From Rhodospirillales bacterium (lineage in GTDB: Bacteria; Pseudomonadota; Alphaproteobacteria; Rhodospirillales; SHVU01), in the NCBI GenBank assembly GCA_009691105.1, contig SHVU01000014.1, positions 1 to 49,666 on the forward strand: 49,666 nt of DNA, in the 5' to 3' direction. The number at the start of each line of letters is the position of its first letter. Position 1 is the first letter of the stretch. A model generated the notes under the pieces. The model did no database searches. It saw only the letters and a program-made list of their open reading frames with translations, and was not told the DNA's origin. The position numbers were made by a program, and so were the translations under genes. Of this stretch, positions 36,918-45,330 are shown one piece after another.

Positions 36918-37418
36918 CTATTCGATGAGAGCCAGGACCTCGCCGTATTCGACCGGCGCGCCGTTGGCGACGAGGATGCGGGCGACGCGGCCGGCGGCCG
37001 TCGCGGCCACCGGGTTCATGACCTTCATGGCCTCGATCAGAAAGAGCGTCTGACCGGGCTTCACTTGGTCGCCGACCCGAACGAACGGCGCCGCTCCGGG
37101 TTCGGGCGCGTGATAGATGACTCCGACCATGGGCGACGCGATCGCGCCGGGATGACCGCTTAGATCGTCCTCGGGCGCGTCCGCTGCCGGCTCGCCGCGC
37201 GAGGCTCCAGCGGACGGGGCGGGCGATACGGCGGGAATGGGAGCGGCAATGCGGCTGCCTTTGGCGACCCGCATGTACCAGCTGTCGCGGCCATACTCGA
37301 TCTCGGTGAGTCCCGTTTCCTCGAGCAGCTTGGCGAGTTTGCGGACGAGATCGCCGTCGACGTCGCTGGAGGCCTTGGGGGCCGAGGGCTTCGGAGCTGA
37401 AGTTTTTTTCTTGGCCAT
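36918..37418 (-). CDS. accB: Biotin carboxyl carrier protein of acetyl-CoA carboxylase
   Basis: The 166-residue product has a basic N-terminus (MAKKKTSAPKPS), a flexible Ala/Pro linker (about 55-90), and a biotinyl domain with LFLIEAMKVMNPV. The biotin attaches to Lys at about residue 132. ATG 37418 lies 2 bases after the aroQ stop, so translation may be coupled. It forms the aroQ-accB-accC-aat operon, a widely conserved order (aroQ-accB-accC) in proteobacteria. Confidence 0.96.
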   Translation of the reverse strand: MAKKKTSAPKPSAPKASSDVDGDLVRKLAKLLEETGLTEIEYGRDSWYMRVAKGSRIAAPIPAVSPAPSAGASRGEPAADAPEDDLSGHPGAIASPMVGVIYHAPEPGAAPFVRVGDQVKPGQTLFLIEAMKVMNPVAATAAGRVARILVANGAPVEYGEVLALIE

Positions 37419-37420
37419 GC

Positions 37421-37867
37421 TTAGGACGCTCGCGCTGCCATCCGGGCCGCAGCCTCGATGGCGAGTTGATACCCAAAGGTGCCGAAGCCGGAAATCAGTC
37501 CGACCGCGGCTTCGGAGACGAAAGAGCGCTGGCGAAACGGCTCGCGCTTCAGAATATGCGAAATATGAACCTCGATGGTCGGAACCTCGGAGGCAAGAAT
37601 GGCATCGAGAATGGCGACCGACGTATGGGTGTAGGCGGCGGCGTTGATGACCAGGCACGAAACCTTGCCGCGCGCCTTCAAGATCCAGTCGACGAGTTCG
37701 CCCTCGTGGTTGCTTTGCCGGAAATCAAGGCTGACGCCAAGCCGGCGTGCCAGTTTGCGACAATCGGCCTCGACCTGAGCCAAGGTTTCGCGCCCATAAA
37801 TCTTGGGCTGGCGAACGCCCAGCATGTTCAAGACCGGCCCGTTCAGGACCAGGATTTTGTCAGCCAT
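37421..37867 (-). CDS. aroQ: Type II 3-dehydroquinate dehydratase
   Basis: The 148-residue enzyme makes 3-dehydroshikimate in aromatic amino acid synthesis. It has the family pattern LNGPxLNMLGVRQPKIYG, with Arg and Tyr of RxPxxYG kept, FRQSNHEGELVDWI, NAAAYTHTSVAI and VHISHILKREPFRQRS. In most type II enzymes the first motif is NGPNLN; here residue 12 is Val, replacing the active-site Asn (see findings). ATG 37867 has GGGAAG upstream. A longer open frame up to 37987 has no ribosome binding site. It leads the minus-strand operon with accB. Confidence 0.92.
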   Translation of the reverse strand: MADKILVLNGPVLNMLGVRQPKIYGRETLAQVEADCRKLARRLGVSLDFRQSNHEGELVDWILKARGKVSCLVINAAAYTHTSVAILDAILASEVPTIEVHISHILKREPFRQRSFVSEAAVGLISGFGTFGYQLAIEAAARMAARAS

Positions 37868-37990
37868 GGTCTTCCCGATCGCATACCCGTAACGAAGCGC
37901 CTCTATATCATGCTCTGATTTCATGCCGATACAGTCTTTTCCTCGCTCTGGGTTGAAAGCCGCTCCCCGGGACGCCATACTTTTCAAACG

Positions 37991-39007
37991 ATGACCATCA
38001 CATCACCTGCCGCACTGCGCATCGCCGTCAACGGTGAAGAGCGCCGATTCGCCGAAGCTCTGACCGTAACCGAGCTTCTCACCACGATCGGGCTCGATCC
38101 GCGCAAGGTCGCGGTCGAGCGCAACCTGGAGATCGTGCCGCGCTCGGCCTACGCCGCGACACGGCTTGCCGACGGCGATCGGTTGGAGATCGTTCATTTC
38201 ATCGGTGGCGGCGCACCCGAAGGCGCACCGGCAAGTGCCGACGATCCGTTGGTCGTGGCTGGCCGGAACTTGCGGTCCCGCCTGATCGTCGGCACGGGCA
38301 AATATAAAGACTTCGAGGAGACGGCGCGGGCCATCGAGGCCTCGGGCGCCGACATGGTCACGGTGGCGGTGCGGCGGGTCAACATCAGCGACCCGAAGCA
38401 ACCGATGCTGGTCGATTACCTCGATCCCAAGATCTACACGTACCTGCCGAACACCGCCGGCTGCTACACCGGTGAAGACGCGGTGCGTACCCTTCGTCTG
38501 GCCCGCGAGGCCGGCGGCTGGTCGTTGGTGAAGCTCGAAGTGCTGGGCGACAAGCGCACCCTCTATCCCGATATGCCGGAGACGCTTCGCGCCGCCGAGC
38601 TTCTGGTCAAAGACGGCTTCCAGGTGATGGTCTATTGCTCCGACGATCCGATCCTCGCCAAGCGGCTGGAGGACCTCGGCTGCGTCGCCATCATGCCGCT
38701 CGCCGCGCCCATCGGCTCCGGCCTCGGCATCCAGAATCCGGTCAATATCCGCCTGATCGTCGAGGCGGCGAAGGTGCCGGTGATCGTTGACGCCGGCGTC
38801 GGCACGGCCTCGGACGCGGCCGTCGCCATGGAACTCGGCTGTGCCGGCGTACTCATGAATACGGCCATTGCCGAGGCCAAAGACCCGATCCGGATGGCCC
38901 GCGCCATGCGGCTTGCCGTCGAAGCCGGGCGGCTCGCTTACCTTGCGGGACGGATGCCGAAAAAACTCTACGCGGATCCGTCGTCGCCGCTCGGTGGACT
39001 GATCTAA
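37991..39007 (+). CDS. ThiS-ThiG fusion, sulfur carrier and thiazole synthase
   Basis: Residues 1-74 are a ThiS ubiquitin-fold: [26 protein letters not shown] and the diglycine end HFIGGG. A 10-residue linker ([10 protein letters not shown]) leads into Thi[21 protein letters not shown], the catalytic-Lys segment [12 protein letters not shown] and the phosphate site [20 protein letters not shown]. ThiS normally carries sulfur on a free C-terminal Gly as thiocarboxylate to ThiG. Here the glycines are internal. Other thiamine genes (thiC, thiE, thiO) and a TPP riboswitch were not seen nearby. The aroQ operon is divergent. Confidence 0.93.
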   Translation: MTITSPAALRIAVNGEERRFAEALTVTELLTTIGLDPRKVAVERNLEIVPRSAYAATRLADGDRLEIVHFIGGGAPEGAPASADDPLVVAGRNLRSRLIVGTGKYKDFEETARAIEASGADMVTVAVRRVNISDPKQPMLVDYLDPKIYTYLPNTAGCYTGEDAVRTLRLAREAGGWSLVKLEVLGDKRTLYPDMPETLRAAELLVKDGFQVMVYCSDDPILAKRLEDLGCVAIMPLAAPIGSGLGIQNPVNIRLIVEAAKVPVIVDAGVGTASDAAVAMELGCAGVLMNTAIAEAKDPIRMARAMRLAVEAGRLAYLAGRMPKKLYADPSSPLGGLI

Positions 39008-39475
39008 TTTGCCGTCGGCCGGGATTGTGACAGCGCCCCCGAAGCGCCTGCGAAGTCCTTGTCACAAAAAAAATTGCCCGAGCCCAAGATTCTTCTTTTC
39101 TTACAGAAAAGAATCCTTATATACCCACCTTGCGCAAGCGCGCGTGCCGGTGAATTTGGCAACGGTGCAGGCGCTCTTTTTCAGGGTTCCGGCTCGCCAG
39201 TCTTGAGCCGGTATTCGGGGGAGCCCAGCCAATGTTTTGCGTTCGAAGTGCGCTCGTGCCTCAAGACCGTTTGAATCAAACCCGGGCTCGCCACATCGAG
39301 TGGATGGGACGGCAAAGGGAACGTGCTGACCACATGACGTATATGAGCTTGTACGGCCAGAAGAACCCGCGTGCGCGGTTAATTGGTAGGCCGCTAGGAC
39401 TAGGACTCCGCTGCCGATTTGATGGTGCGGCATCGCGCTTCGCTTTGGTTTTTTCTGGCAGAGGTACGAGTCGAG
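39008..39475 (+). promoter_or_regulatory. 468-base untranslated region before the decarboxylase gene, speF-type leader candidate
   Basis: The region contains several foldable parts. TTGTGACA at 39025-39032 pairs with TGTCACAA at 39060-39067. GATTCTT...TTC at 39088-39100 pairs with GAAAAGAATC at 39106-39115. CGGCC at 39354-39358 pairs with GGCCG at 39389-39393 around an inner hairpin. TGCCG at 39412-39416 pairs with CGGCA at 39428-39432, ahead of a T6 run at 39449-39454. A conserved leader motif named speF precedes alphaproteobacterial ornithine decarboxylase genes, and this stretch fits by position. I could not align it to that motif. A TATATA at 39118-39123 is a possible -10. Confidence 0.4.
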
Positions 39476-40621
39476 ATGAACCCGAAGATTGAACGCTTCC
39501 TGCGCGAACAAAAGCCCGAGACGCCTTGTCTCGTGGTTGATCTCAGCGTTGTGAAGAAGAACTACCATAAGATTCGCCGCGAATTGCCGCTCGCCGACGT
39601 TTACTACGCGGTCAAAGCGAATCCGGCTCCGGACATCCTCAAGCTCTTGGTTGGACTAGGCTCGTATTTCGACGCCGCGAGCGGTGGCGAGATCGGCCAA
39701 TGCCTTGCGGCGGGCGCGAAAGCCGACCGGATCTCGTACGGCAACGTCATCAAGAAGGAGCGCGATATCGCCGAGGCCTTCAGCCACGGCGTGCGCCTGT
39801 TCGCCTTCGACAGCGAGGCCGAGCTGCTGAAGCTCGCCGCTGCTGCTCCGGGGTCGCAGGTCTATTGCCGCATCCTCGTCCCCAACCAGGGGGCCGATTG
39901 GCCGCTGTCGCGGAAATTCGGCTGCGACCTGGAGATGGCGCGCGACCTCATGATCCGGGCCCGCGATCTCGGCCTCCAGGCCTACGGCATCTCGTTCCAT
40001 GTCGGGTCTCAGCAGCATGATGCCCACCAGTGGGACGTTGCCTTGGCGCGGACGGCGATGGTCTTCACCGACCTTCGCAACGCCGGCATCGAGCTCAAGA
40101 TGGTCAACCTCGGCGGCGGCTTCCCGGTGCAGTACCGCGACGCCCCTGGTAAGGCCGAGCTGCCGTCGTTCAAGGCCTTCGCGGCGGCGATCATGAAGGG
40201 CATGACTCGGCATTTCGGCAACGATCTGCCGCGCATGCTCATCGAGCCCGGCCGGGCGATTGCCGCCGAAGCCGGCGTCATCGAGACCGAGGTCGTGCTG
40301 ATCGCGCGAAAGTCCTACGACGACCCGTTGCGCTGGGTGTACCTCGACGTCGGCATGTTCGGCGGCCTCGCCGAGACCATGAACGAGTCGATCCAGTACG
40401 CCTTCCGCACGCCGGCCGACGGCCGGGCCGAATCGCCGGTGGCGATTGCCGGTCCGACTTGCGATGGCGTCGACATCTTGTACGAAAAGGCGGGCTACAC
40501 CTTGCCGGTCGACTTGAAGATCGGCGACCGGGTGCAGGTCCTGCGAGCCGGAGCCTACACGACGACGTACTCGTCGGTCGGGTTCAACGGGTTCCCGCCG
40601 CTCAAAGAACACTACATTTAA
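39476..40621 (+). CDS. PLP-dependent ornithine/lysine decarboxylase (fold type III)
   Basis: The 381-residue product is an alanine-racemase-fold decarboxylase. The PLP lysine is about Lys47 in DVYYAVKANP, FHVGSQQHDAHQWDVALART and NLGGGFPVQYRD follow, and the substrate-site GPTCDGVDIL has Cys near 329. It ends SSVGFNGFPPLKEHYI, as in eukaryote-like ODCs. It makes putrescine from ornithine, or cadaverine from lysine; which one cannot be settled by eye. The frame opens at 39419 but ATG 39476 fits the family. A strong terminator follows directly. Confidence 0.9.
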   Translation: MNPKIERFLREQKPETPCLVVDLSVVKKNYHKIRRELPLADVYYAVKANPAPDILKLLVGLGSYFDAASGGEIGQCLAAGAKADRISYGNVIKKERDIAEAFSHGVRLFAFDSEAELLKLAAAAPGSQVYCRILVPNQGADWPLSRKFGCDLEMARDLMIRARDLGLQAYGISFHVGSQQHDAHQWDVALARTAMVFTDLRNAGIELKMVNLGGGFPVQYRDAPGKAELPSFKAFAAAIMKGMTRHFGNDLPRMLIEPGRAIAAEAGVIETEVVLIARKSYDDPLRWVYLDVGMFGGLAETMNESIQYAFRTPADGRAESPVAIAGPTCDGVDILYEKAGYTLPVDLKIGDRVQVLRAGAYTTTYSSVGFNGFPPLKEHYI

Positions 40622-40638
40622 GGTCTGAGACGTTCCGA

Positions 40639-40672
40639 AAAGAGGCCTGGCGCGAAAGCGTCCGGCCTCTTT
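40639..40672. terminator. Bidirectional intrinsic terminator between the decarboxylase gene and rhlE
   Basis: AAAGAGGCC at 40639-40647 pairs with GGCCTCTTT at 40664-40672, with an inner CGC/GCG stem on a GAAA loop. The + side is followed by GCTTT and the minus side by CGGAACG, so it works best for the decarboxylase gene. Both flanking genes converge on it. Confidence 0.85.
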
Positions 40673-40675
40673 GCT

Positions 40676-42208
40676 TTAGCGGGACGTAACCGGCCGCATG
40701 AGGAAGGCGGGCATGTGGTCACCGAGTCCGACCACGGGTCCGTCTTTGCGCGCCTGGCGAGCCGGAGCGGCGGGCCTTGCGGGCGCCGGTCGTGGCTGAG
40801 GCGTCACGGGCGCCGCGGCAACGTGTGCTACGGCGGCGGGTTGTTCGGGAGCAGCTTCGGACCGCTGTTCCGGTTGAGGCTGAGGCTGATGAGCGGGTTG
40901 GCTCTGCGGCCGATCGTGACCTTGCGCGGCCGCTCGACGGCCGCCACGCGAGCGGCCGGAACGATGGCGGGGACGGGCTTGCCGCTCTTCGCCCGCGGCC
41001 GGAGCCGTCTCGGTGGGCGCCGCAGCCGCTTCGCCTTCGAGGCGCGGGATCGGCTTTCCGGTCATGGTCTCGATGGCGCGAATGAACTTGGTGTCTTCGG
41101 ACGTCGCCAAGGTGAAGGCGTAACCAGCGCGGCCGGCTCGGCCTGTGCGGCCAATCCGATGCACGTAGTCTTCGGCGTGGATCGGGACGTCAAAGTTGAA
41201 GACGTGGCTGACTTCGACAATGTCGAGGCCGCGCGCCGCGACGTCGCTGCACACGAGAAGCGACAGCTCGCCGTTGCGGAACTGATCGAGGACGGCGGTG
41301 CGCGCCGGCTGGGTCATGTCGCCGTGCAGACGGGCCGCCTTGAAGCCGTGGGAAATGAGCGAACGGCCGAGGACGTCGACGTCGCGCTTGCGATTACAGA
41401 AGATCAGGGCCCGATCGATCGCCGTTTGGGCGCGGACCAGCTCGCGAAGCTTGGCGCGCTTGGCTGAAGGATCGTGGGGCACGAAGACCAGGCTCTGAAT
41501 GATCGTCGTCGCGGTGCTGGCCGGACGGTCGACCTGGACTTCCTTCGGATTGACGAGGAAGGACGAGGCGAGGCGGCGAACTTCGGGCATCAGCGTCGCC
41601 GAGAACATCAGCGTCTGCCGGATCTTGGGAAGAAAGCCGACGATCTTTTCGACGTCGGGAATGAATCCCATGTCGAGCATCCGGTCGGCTTCGTCGATCA
41701 CCAGGACCTTGATGTCATGGAGCAGAAGGCCGCCGCGCTCGAAGAGATCGAGGAGCCGCCCAGGGGTCGCGATCAGGACGTCCACACCGCGATCCAGGGT
41801 CTTGATCTGGTCGGCCATGCCTTCGCCGCCGATGATCAGAGCCTTCGTCAGCTTGGTGTATTTGCCGTAGATGTCGAAGTTGTCGGCGACTTGGGCGGCC
41901 AATTCGCGGGTCGGCTCGAGGATCAACGAGCGCGGCATCCGCGATTTGGCCCGGCCGTTGGCCAGGATTTCGATCATCGGGAGCGTAAAGGACGCGGTTT
42001 TACCGGTCCCGGTCTGAGCCGAGGCCCAAACATCGCGTCCCATGAGGATCGACGGGATCGTCTGTTCTTGGACTGGCGTGGGGCGCGAGTAACCGGCGTC
42101 GGTTACGGCGCGCAGAACGTCATCGCCGAGACCCAGATCCTGGAAACTCATTCGGGGGGGTAAGGGATCAGCGGCGCTTGCCGGCTGATCAGTAATATCG
42201 TCATTCAT
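40676..42208 (-). CDS. rhlE: DEAD-box RNA helicase, RhlE-like
   Basis: The 510-residue product has a Q motif (SFQDLGL ... RPTPVQEQTIP), motif I ASAQTGTGKT, Ia PTRELAAQ, motif II VIDEADRMLD, motif III SAT and motif VI HRIGRTGRAGR. The core ends near residue 375. A low-complexity Gln/Pro/Ala/Arg tail of about 130 residues follows and probably binds RNA. RhlE helicases aid ribosome assembly and RNA decay. It is preceded on the same strand by phaC, 100 bases away. The RhlE name rests on the overall pattern. Confidence 0.9.
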   Translation of the reverse strand: MNDDITDQPASAADPLPPRMSFQDLGLGDDVLRAVTDAGYSRPTPVQEQTIPSILMGRDVWASAQTGTGKTASFTLPMIEILANGRAKSRMPRSLILEPTRELAAQVADNFDIYGKYTKLTKALIIGGEGMADQIKTLDRGVDVLIATPGRLLDLFERGGLLLHDIKVLVIDEADRMLDMGFIPDVEKIVGFLPKIRQTLMFSATLMPEVRRLASSFLVNPKEVQVDRPASTATTIIQSLVFVPHDPSAKRAKLRELVRAQTAIDRALIFCNRKRDVDVLGRSLISHGFKAARLHGDMTQPARTAVLDQFRNGELSLLVCSDVAARGLDIVEVSHVFNFDVPIHAEDYVHRIGRTGRAGRAGYAFTLATSEDTKFIRAIETMTGKPIPRLEGEAAAAPTETAPAAGEERQARPRHRSGRSRGGRRAAAQGHDRPQSQPAHQPQPQPEQRSEAAPEQPAAVAHVAAAPVTPQPRPAPARPAAPARQARKDGPVVGLGDHMPAFLMRPVTSR

Positions 42209-42308
42209 TGGATGGCCGCCATATAGGCCGGCCGCTCGGCGATGTCAATTGGTGAGACGAAGAATAGGCGTGGAATTACGCGCCGATGACACGATTTCGC
42301 GGTTCGGC

Positions 42309-44102
42309 TCAGTCGGCGCGGCCTCGAACGTAGGAGCCGGGCGCGTCTTCGATGACCTTAAGGCCGCCCTTACCGGGCACCAGGGCTTCGACGTCGTTCT
42401 TGCCGGCGTTCTTGGCGAGCCACTTGGCCCAATCCGGCCACCACGATCCCGTGTGTTCGGTAGCGCCGGCCAGCCAATCGTCGGGGTTCGGCGGGTTCTT
42501 CGGATTGATCCAGTGTGAGTACTTGTTGGTCTCCGGCGGGTTGATGACGCCGGCGATATGACCCGAAGCGGCGAGAACGAAATTCACCGGTCCGGTATAG
42601 GTACGGGTCGCGGCATAGGTCGATTTCCACGGCGCGATGTGGTCGTCCTTGGTAGCCAGCACATAGGCCGGGATCTTGATCTTGCGAAGATCGATCGGGA
42701 CGCCGGCCACGGTCAGCGCGTTCGGCACGATCAGCTTGTTCTCCAGATACATCTTGCGGAGATAGAAGCTGTGCATCGCCGCTGGCATCCGCGTCGAGTC
42801 GGCGTTCCAATAGAGAAGATCGAACGGGAAGGGTTCCTTGCCGAGCAGATAGTTGTTGATGACGAAGGTCCAGATCAGGTCGTTGGCGCGCAGCATGTTG
42901 AACGTCGTCGCCATGTCCGCGCCGTCGAGGAATCCGGCCTCGTTCATTTTCTGCTCGAGGCTCGCCAACTGCGGCTCGTCGATGAAGACGCCGAGATCGC
43001 CGGAGTCGGTGAAGTCGATCATCGTCGTGAAGAACGTCGCCGAGACGATGCGCTCGTCTTTCTTCGACGCCATGTAGGCCAGCGTCGTCGCCAACAGCGT
43101 TCCGCCGATGCAGTAGCCGACGGCGTTGACGTCGGGCTCGCCCGTCGCCTTGGTGATGGCGTCGATGGCGGCCAGCGGACCTTCGAGCATGTAGTCCTCG
43201 AAGGATTTCTTGGCGAGGGCGGCGTTAGGGTTCACCCACGATATCACGAACACCGTATGGCCCTGGGCCACGGCCCAGCGGATGTACGAGTTCTTCTCGC
43301 TAAGATCGAGGATGTAGAACTTGTTGATCCACGGCGTCACGACGAGCAGCGGCCGCTTGTGAACCTTGGGCGTCGTCGGCGTGTACTGAATGAGCTGCAT
43401 CAGCTCGTTCTGGTAGACGACCTTGCCGGGCGTCGTCGCGACGTTGCCGCCGACCTTGAAAGCCTTGAGGTCGGTCATGCGGATCTGCAGCCGGCCTTTG
43501 CCGTTCTCGATGTCGTCGAGAAGGTTGGTGAGTCCCTTGATCAGGTTCTCGCCCCGGCTGTCCATCGTGGCGCGCAGGACTTCTGGATTGGTGAAGGCGA
43601 AGTTGGTGGGCGCGAGCGCGGCGACGATCTGGCGCGTATAGAACTCGGCCTTGCGGGCCTGATCCGGCTCCAAGCCTTCGACGTCGGCGACCGCGGCTTG
43701 GATGGCGCGAGCCGTCAGCAGGTACGACTGCTTGATGACGTTGAAGACTTCGTTCTCGGTCCAGGCCGCGTCCTTGAAACGGCGATCGGCTTTATCGGGT
43801 TCGATGGTGTTGGTCGCCTCGGCGCCGAGCATGCGCCGCGCCGAATTCGCCCAGAGGTCGAGATAGTCGCGCCACAATCCGATCTGCGCGTCCATCAGGC
43901 GACCGGGGTCTTGCATCATCTTCGCGCCGAGTGCGGCGAAGGCCGGACGCGCATTGAGAGGGTCGTTGTCGAGACCTTCCTGCGCTTGCTTCGCGGCCAT
44001 GGTTACGAAGACTCGACCGGCACGTCCCATCACGGCCGCCAAGTCGGCCGCGAGGTTGCGATCGGTCGTTGTCGATGCTGCGCTCGCCGGTTGATCCGCC
44101 AT
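42309..44102 (-). CDS. phaC: Class I poly(R)-hydroxyalkanoate synthase
   Basis: The 597-residue product polymerises hydroxyacyl-CoA into PHA granules. The lipase-box-like GYCIGG has the nucleophile Cys331; Asp in TKDDHIAPWKS and His in SGHIAGVINPP complete the triad. Length of about 600 and the PWINKFYILDL segment match class I. No phaE, phaA, phaB or phasin gene was seen nearby. The 5' region contains a perfect tandem 17-bp repeat directly before the ATG. It runs in the same direction as rhlE. Confidence 0.96.
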   Translation of the reverse strand: MADQPASAASTTTDRNLAADLAAVMGRAGRVFVTMAAKQAQEGLDNDPLNARPAFAALGAKMMQDPGRLMDAQIGLWRDYLDLWANSARRMLGAEATNTIEPDKADRRFKDAAWTENEVFNVIKQSYLLTARAIQAAVADVEGLEPDQARKAEFYTRQIVAALAPTNFAFTNPEVLRATMDSRGENLIKGLTNLLDDIENGKGRLQIRMTDLKAFKVGGNVATTPGKVVYQNELMQLIQYTPTTPKVHKRPLLVVTPWINKFYILDLSEKNSYIRWAVAQGHTVFVISWVNPNAALAKKSFEDYMLEGPLAAIDAITKATGEPDVNAVGYCIGGTLLATTLAYMASKKDERIVSATFFTTMIDFTDSGDLGVFIDEPQLASLEQKMNEAGFLDGADMATTFNMLRANDLIWTFVINNYLLGKEPFPFDLLYWNADSTRMPAAMHSFYLRKMYLENKLIVPNALTVAGVPIDLRKIKIPAYVLATKDDHIAPWKSTYAATRTYTGPVNFVLAASGHIAGVINPPETNKYSHWINPKNPPNPDDWLAGATEHTGSWWPDWAKWLAKNAGKNDVEALVPGKGGLKVIEDAPGSYVRGRAD

Positions 44103-44103
44103 G

Positions 44104-44137
44104 ACTCGGTCTCTATGATCACTCGGTCTCTATGATC
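44104..44137 (-). repeat. Perfect 17-bp tandem repeat in the phaC 5' leader
   Basis: ACTCGGTCTCTATGATC occurs twice in a row (44104-44120, 44121-44137), ending one base before the phaC initiation codon on the minus strand. Each copy contains AGAGACCGAG on the minus strand, which includes the only purine-rich ribosome-binding candidate. Confidence 0.95.
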
Positions 44138-44266
44138 GCTTAAATGTTTTCATACCGTATTTTGTAGTGCATTTCTGGCTTCTCGACTATGGGATGACGG
44201 CGAGACACCGAATACGGTGCAGAACGTCGTCACGCCGACCATCGGCGGCAGGACGGGAGTAAGGGC

Positions 44267-45325
44267 ATGAACGTGCAGAGATCGGTGCAGATGTTGGGGC
44301 GGAGCGGGCTCGTCGGAGTGGCATTGTTGGCCGCCGGCTGTAGCCAAGTTCCCGATGCCGTGAACCCGGTGGAGTGGTATCGCAGCGCCTCCGACGCCTT
44401 GACCGGCCCAGACAAACCCGCGGCCAAGACGCCGCCGGCCTCGACCGAAAATCGTTCCATTCCCGGCGCCGATAAGCCGGTTCCGAATTTGTCGACCGTT
44501 CCCGAACGGCCCCAAGCGCCGAGCGCCCGCGACCGGGCTCGCCTCGAAGAAGGCTTGATGGGCGATCGCGCCCAGGCTCGCCACACGAGCGAAGACATCC
44601 GCCGTCAGAACGAGCAGCCCGAGCCGCCGCGCCCCGCGACTGCGGCGCCGGCCCCGGCTCCCGCCGCGCCGTCGCAACCGGCGCGCGCCACAGTAGCTCC
44701 GGTCGCGCAACCGGCTCCGCCGCCACCGCCTCCGCCGCCGTCATCGCAGCCATCCGGTCCGCCGCCACTGCCTCCGGGAATGGGTGCCGCGCCGGCTTCG
44801 GCTCCAATGACCGCTCCGGCTTCGGCCGAGCCCGCGACGGTGATCGTGTCGTCGGCTGGATCCCAAGCGACGCCGCGCCGAGGTGCGCCGGCTGCGCCCG
44901 CGGTGCGTCCCGCGCCGACGCAAGAGCTCGCCAGTCTCGACGCGACGATGCCGCGCGGATTGGTAAAAGTCGCGACGATCTATTTCGTCCACGGCTCATC
45001 CAATCTCAGCGACGACGAACGCGGCATCTTGCAGTACGTGGCGGTGTTGCACCGTCAGACCGGCGGCTTCGTCCGTATCGTCGGTCATGCGTCGAGCCGT
45101 ACGATCAGCATGGATCCGATCGAGCATGACCGGATCAATCTGGCGATGTCGGCCGAACGGGCTGAAACCATTGCCAACGAATTGGCGCGGAGCGGCGTGG
45201 CCCGCGATCAGATCATGATCGTGGCCCGAGCCGACCGCGATCCGATCTTCGCCGAGGTCATGCCCTCGGGCGAAGCCGGAAACCGTCGGGCCGAAATCTA
45301 TCTCGAGGGCGCGGGCAGGCGCTGA
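44267..45325 (+). CDS. Lipoprotein with OmpA-like C-terminal domain
   Basis: The 352-residue product has a lipoprotein signal (MNVQRSVQMLG ... VALLAAGCSQ) with a likely lipobox ending at Cys near residue 25. A long Pro/Ala/Gln-rich linker (about 35-220) includes a nine-proline run. The OmpA domain (about 235-350) has VKVATIYFVHGSSNLSDDER, VRIVGHASSRT and GEAGNRRAEIYL, the peptidoglycan-binding fold. It is likely an outer-membrane lipoprotein that ties the envelope to the wall. It is divergent from phaC and 5 bases before hom. Confidence 0.87.
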   Translation: MNVQRSVQMLGRSGLVGVALLAAGCSQVPDAVNPVEWYRSASDALTGPDKPAAKTPPASTENRSIPGADKPVPNLSTVPERPQAPSARDRARLEEGLMGDRAQARHTSEDIRRQNEQPEPPRPATAAPAPAPAAPSQPARATVAPVAQPAPPPPPPPPSSQPSGPPPLPPGMGAAPASAPMTAPASAEPATVIVSSAGSQATPRRGAPAAPAVRPAPTQELASLDATMPRGLVKVATIYFVHGSSNLSDDERGILQYVAVLHRQTGGFVRIVGHASSRTISMDPIEHDRINLAMSAERAETIANELARSGVARDQIMIVARADRDPIFAEVMPSGEAGNRRAEIYLEGAGRR

Positions 45326-45330
45326 GCTCC

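Noticed and set aside
37868-37990. TPP riboswitch before the thiS-thiG fusion
   Set aside because: No CTGAGA- or ACCTGA-type conserved boxes are present in the 123-base gap.
39334-39492. Small upstream ORF overlapping the decarboxylase start
   Set aside because: It has no convincing ribosome binding site and ends inside the decarboxylase gene; the sequence looks like structured RNA rather than protein.
42558-44135. 525-codon + strand frame opposite phaC
   Set aside because: It is antisense to a conserved synthase with no recognisable domain.
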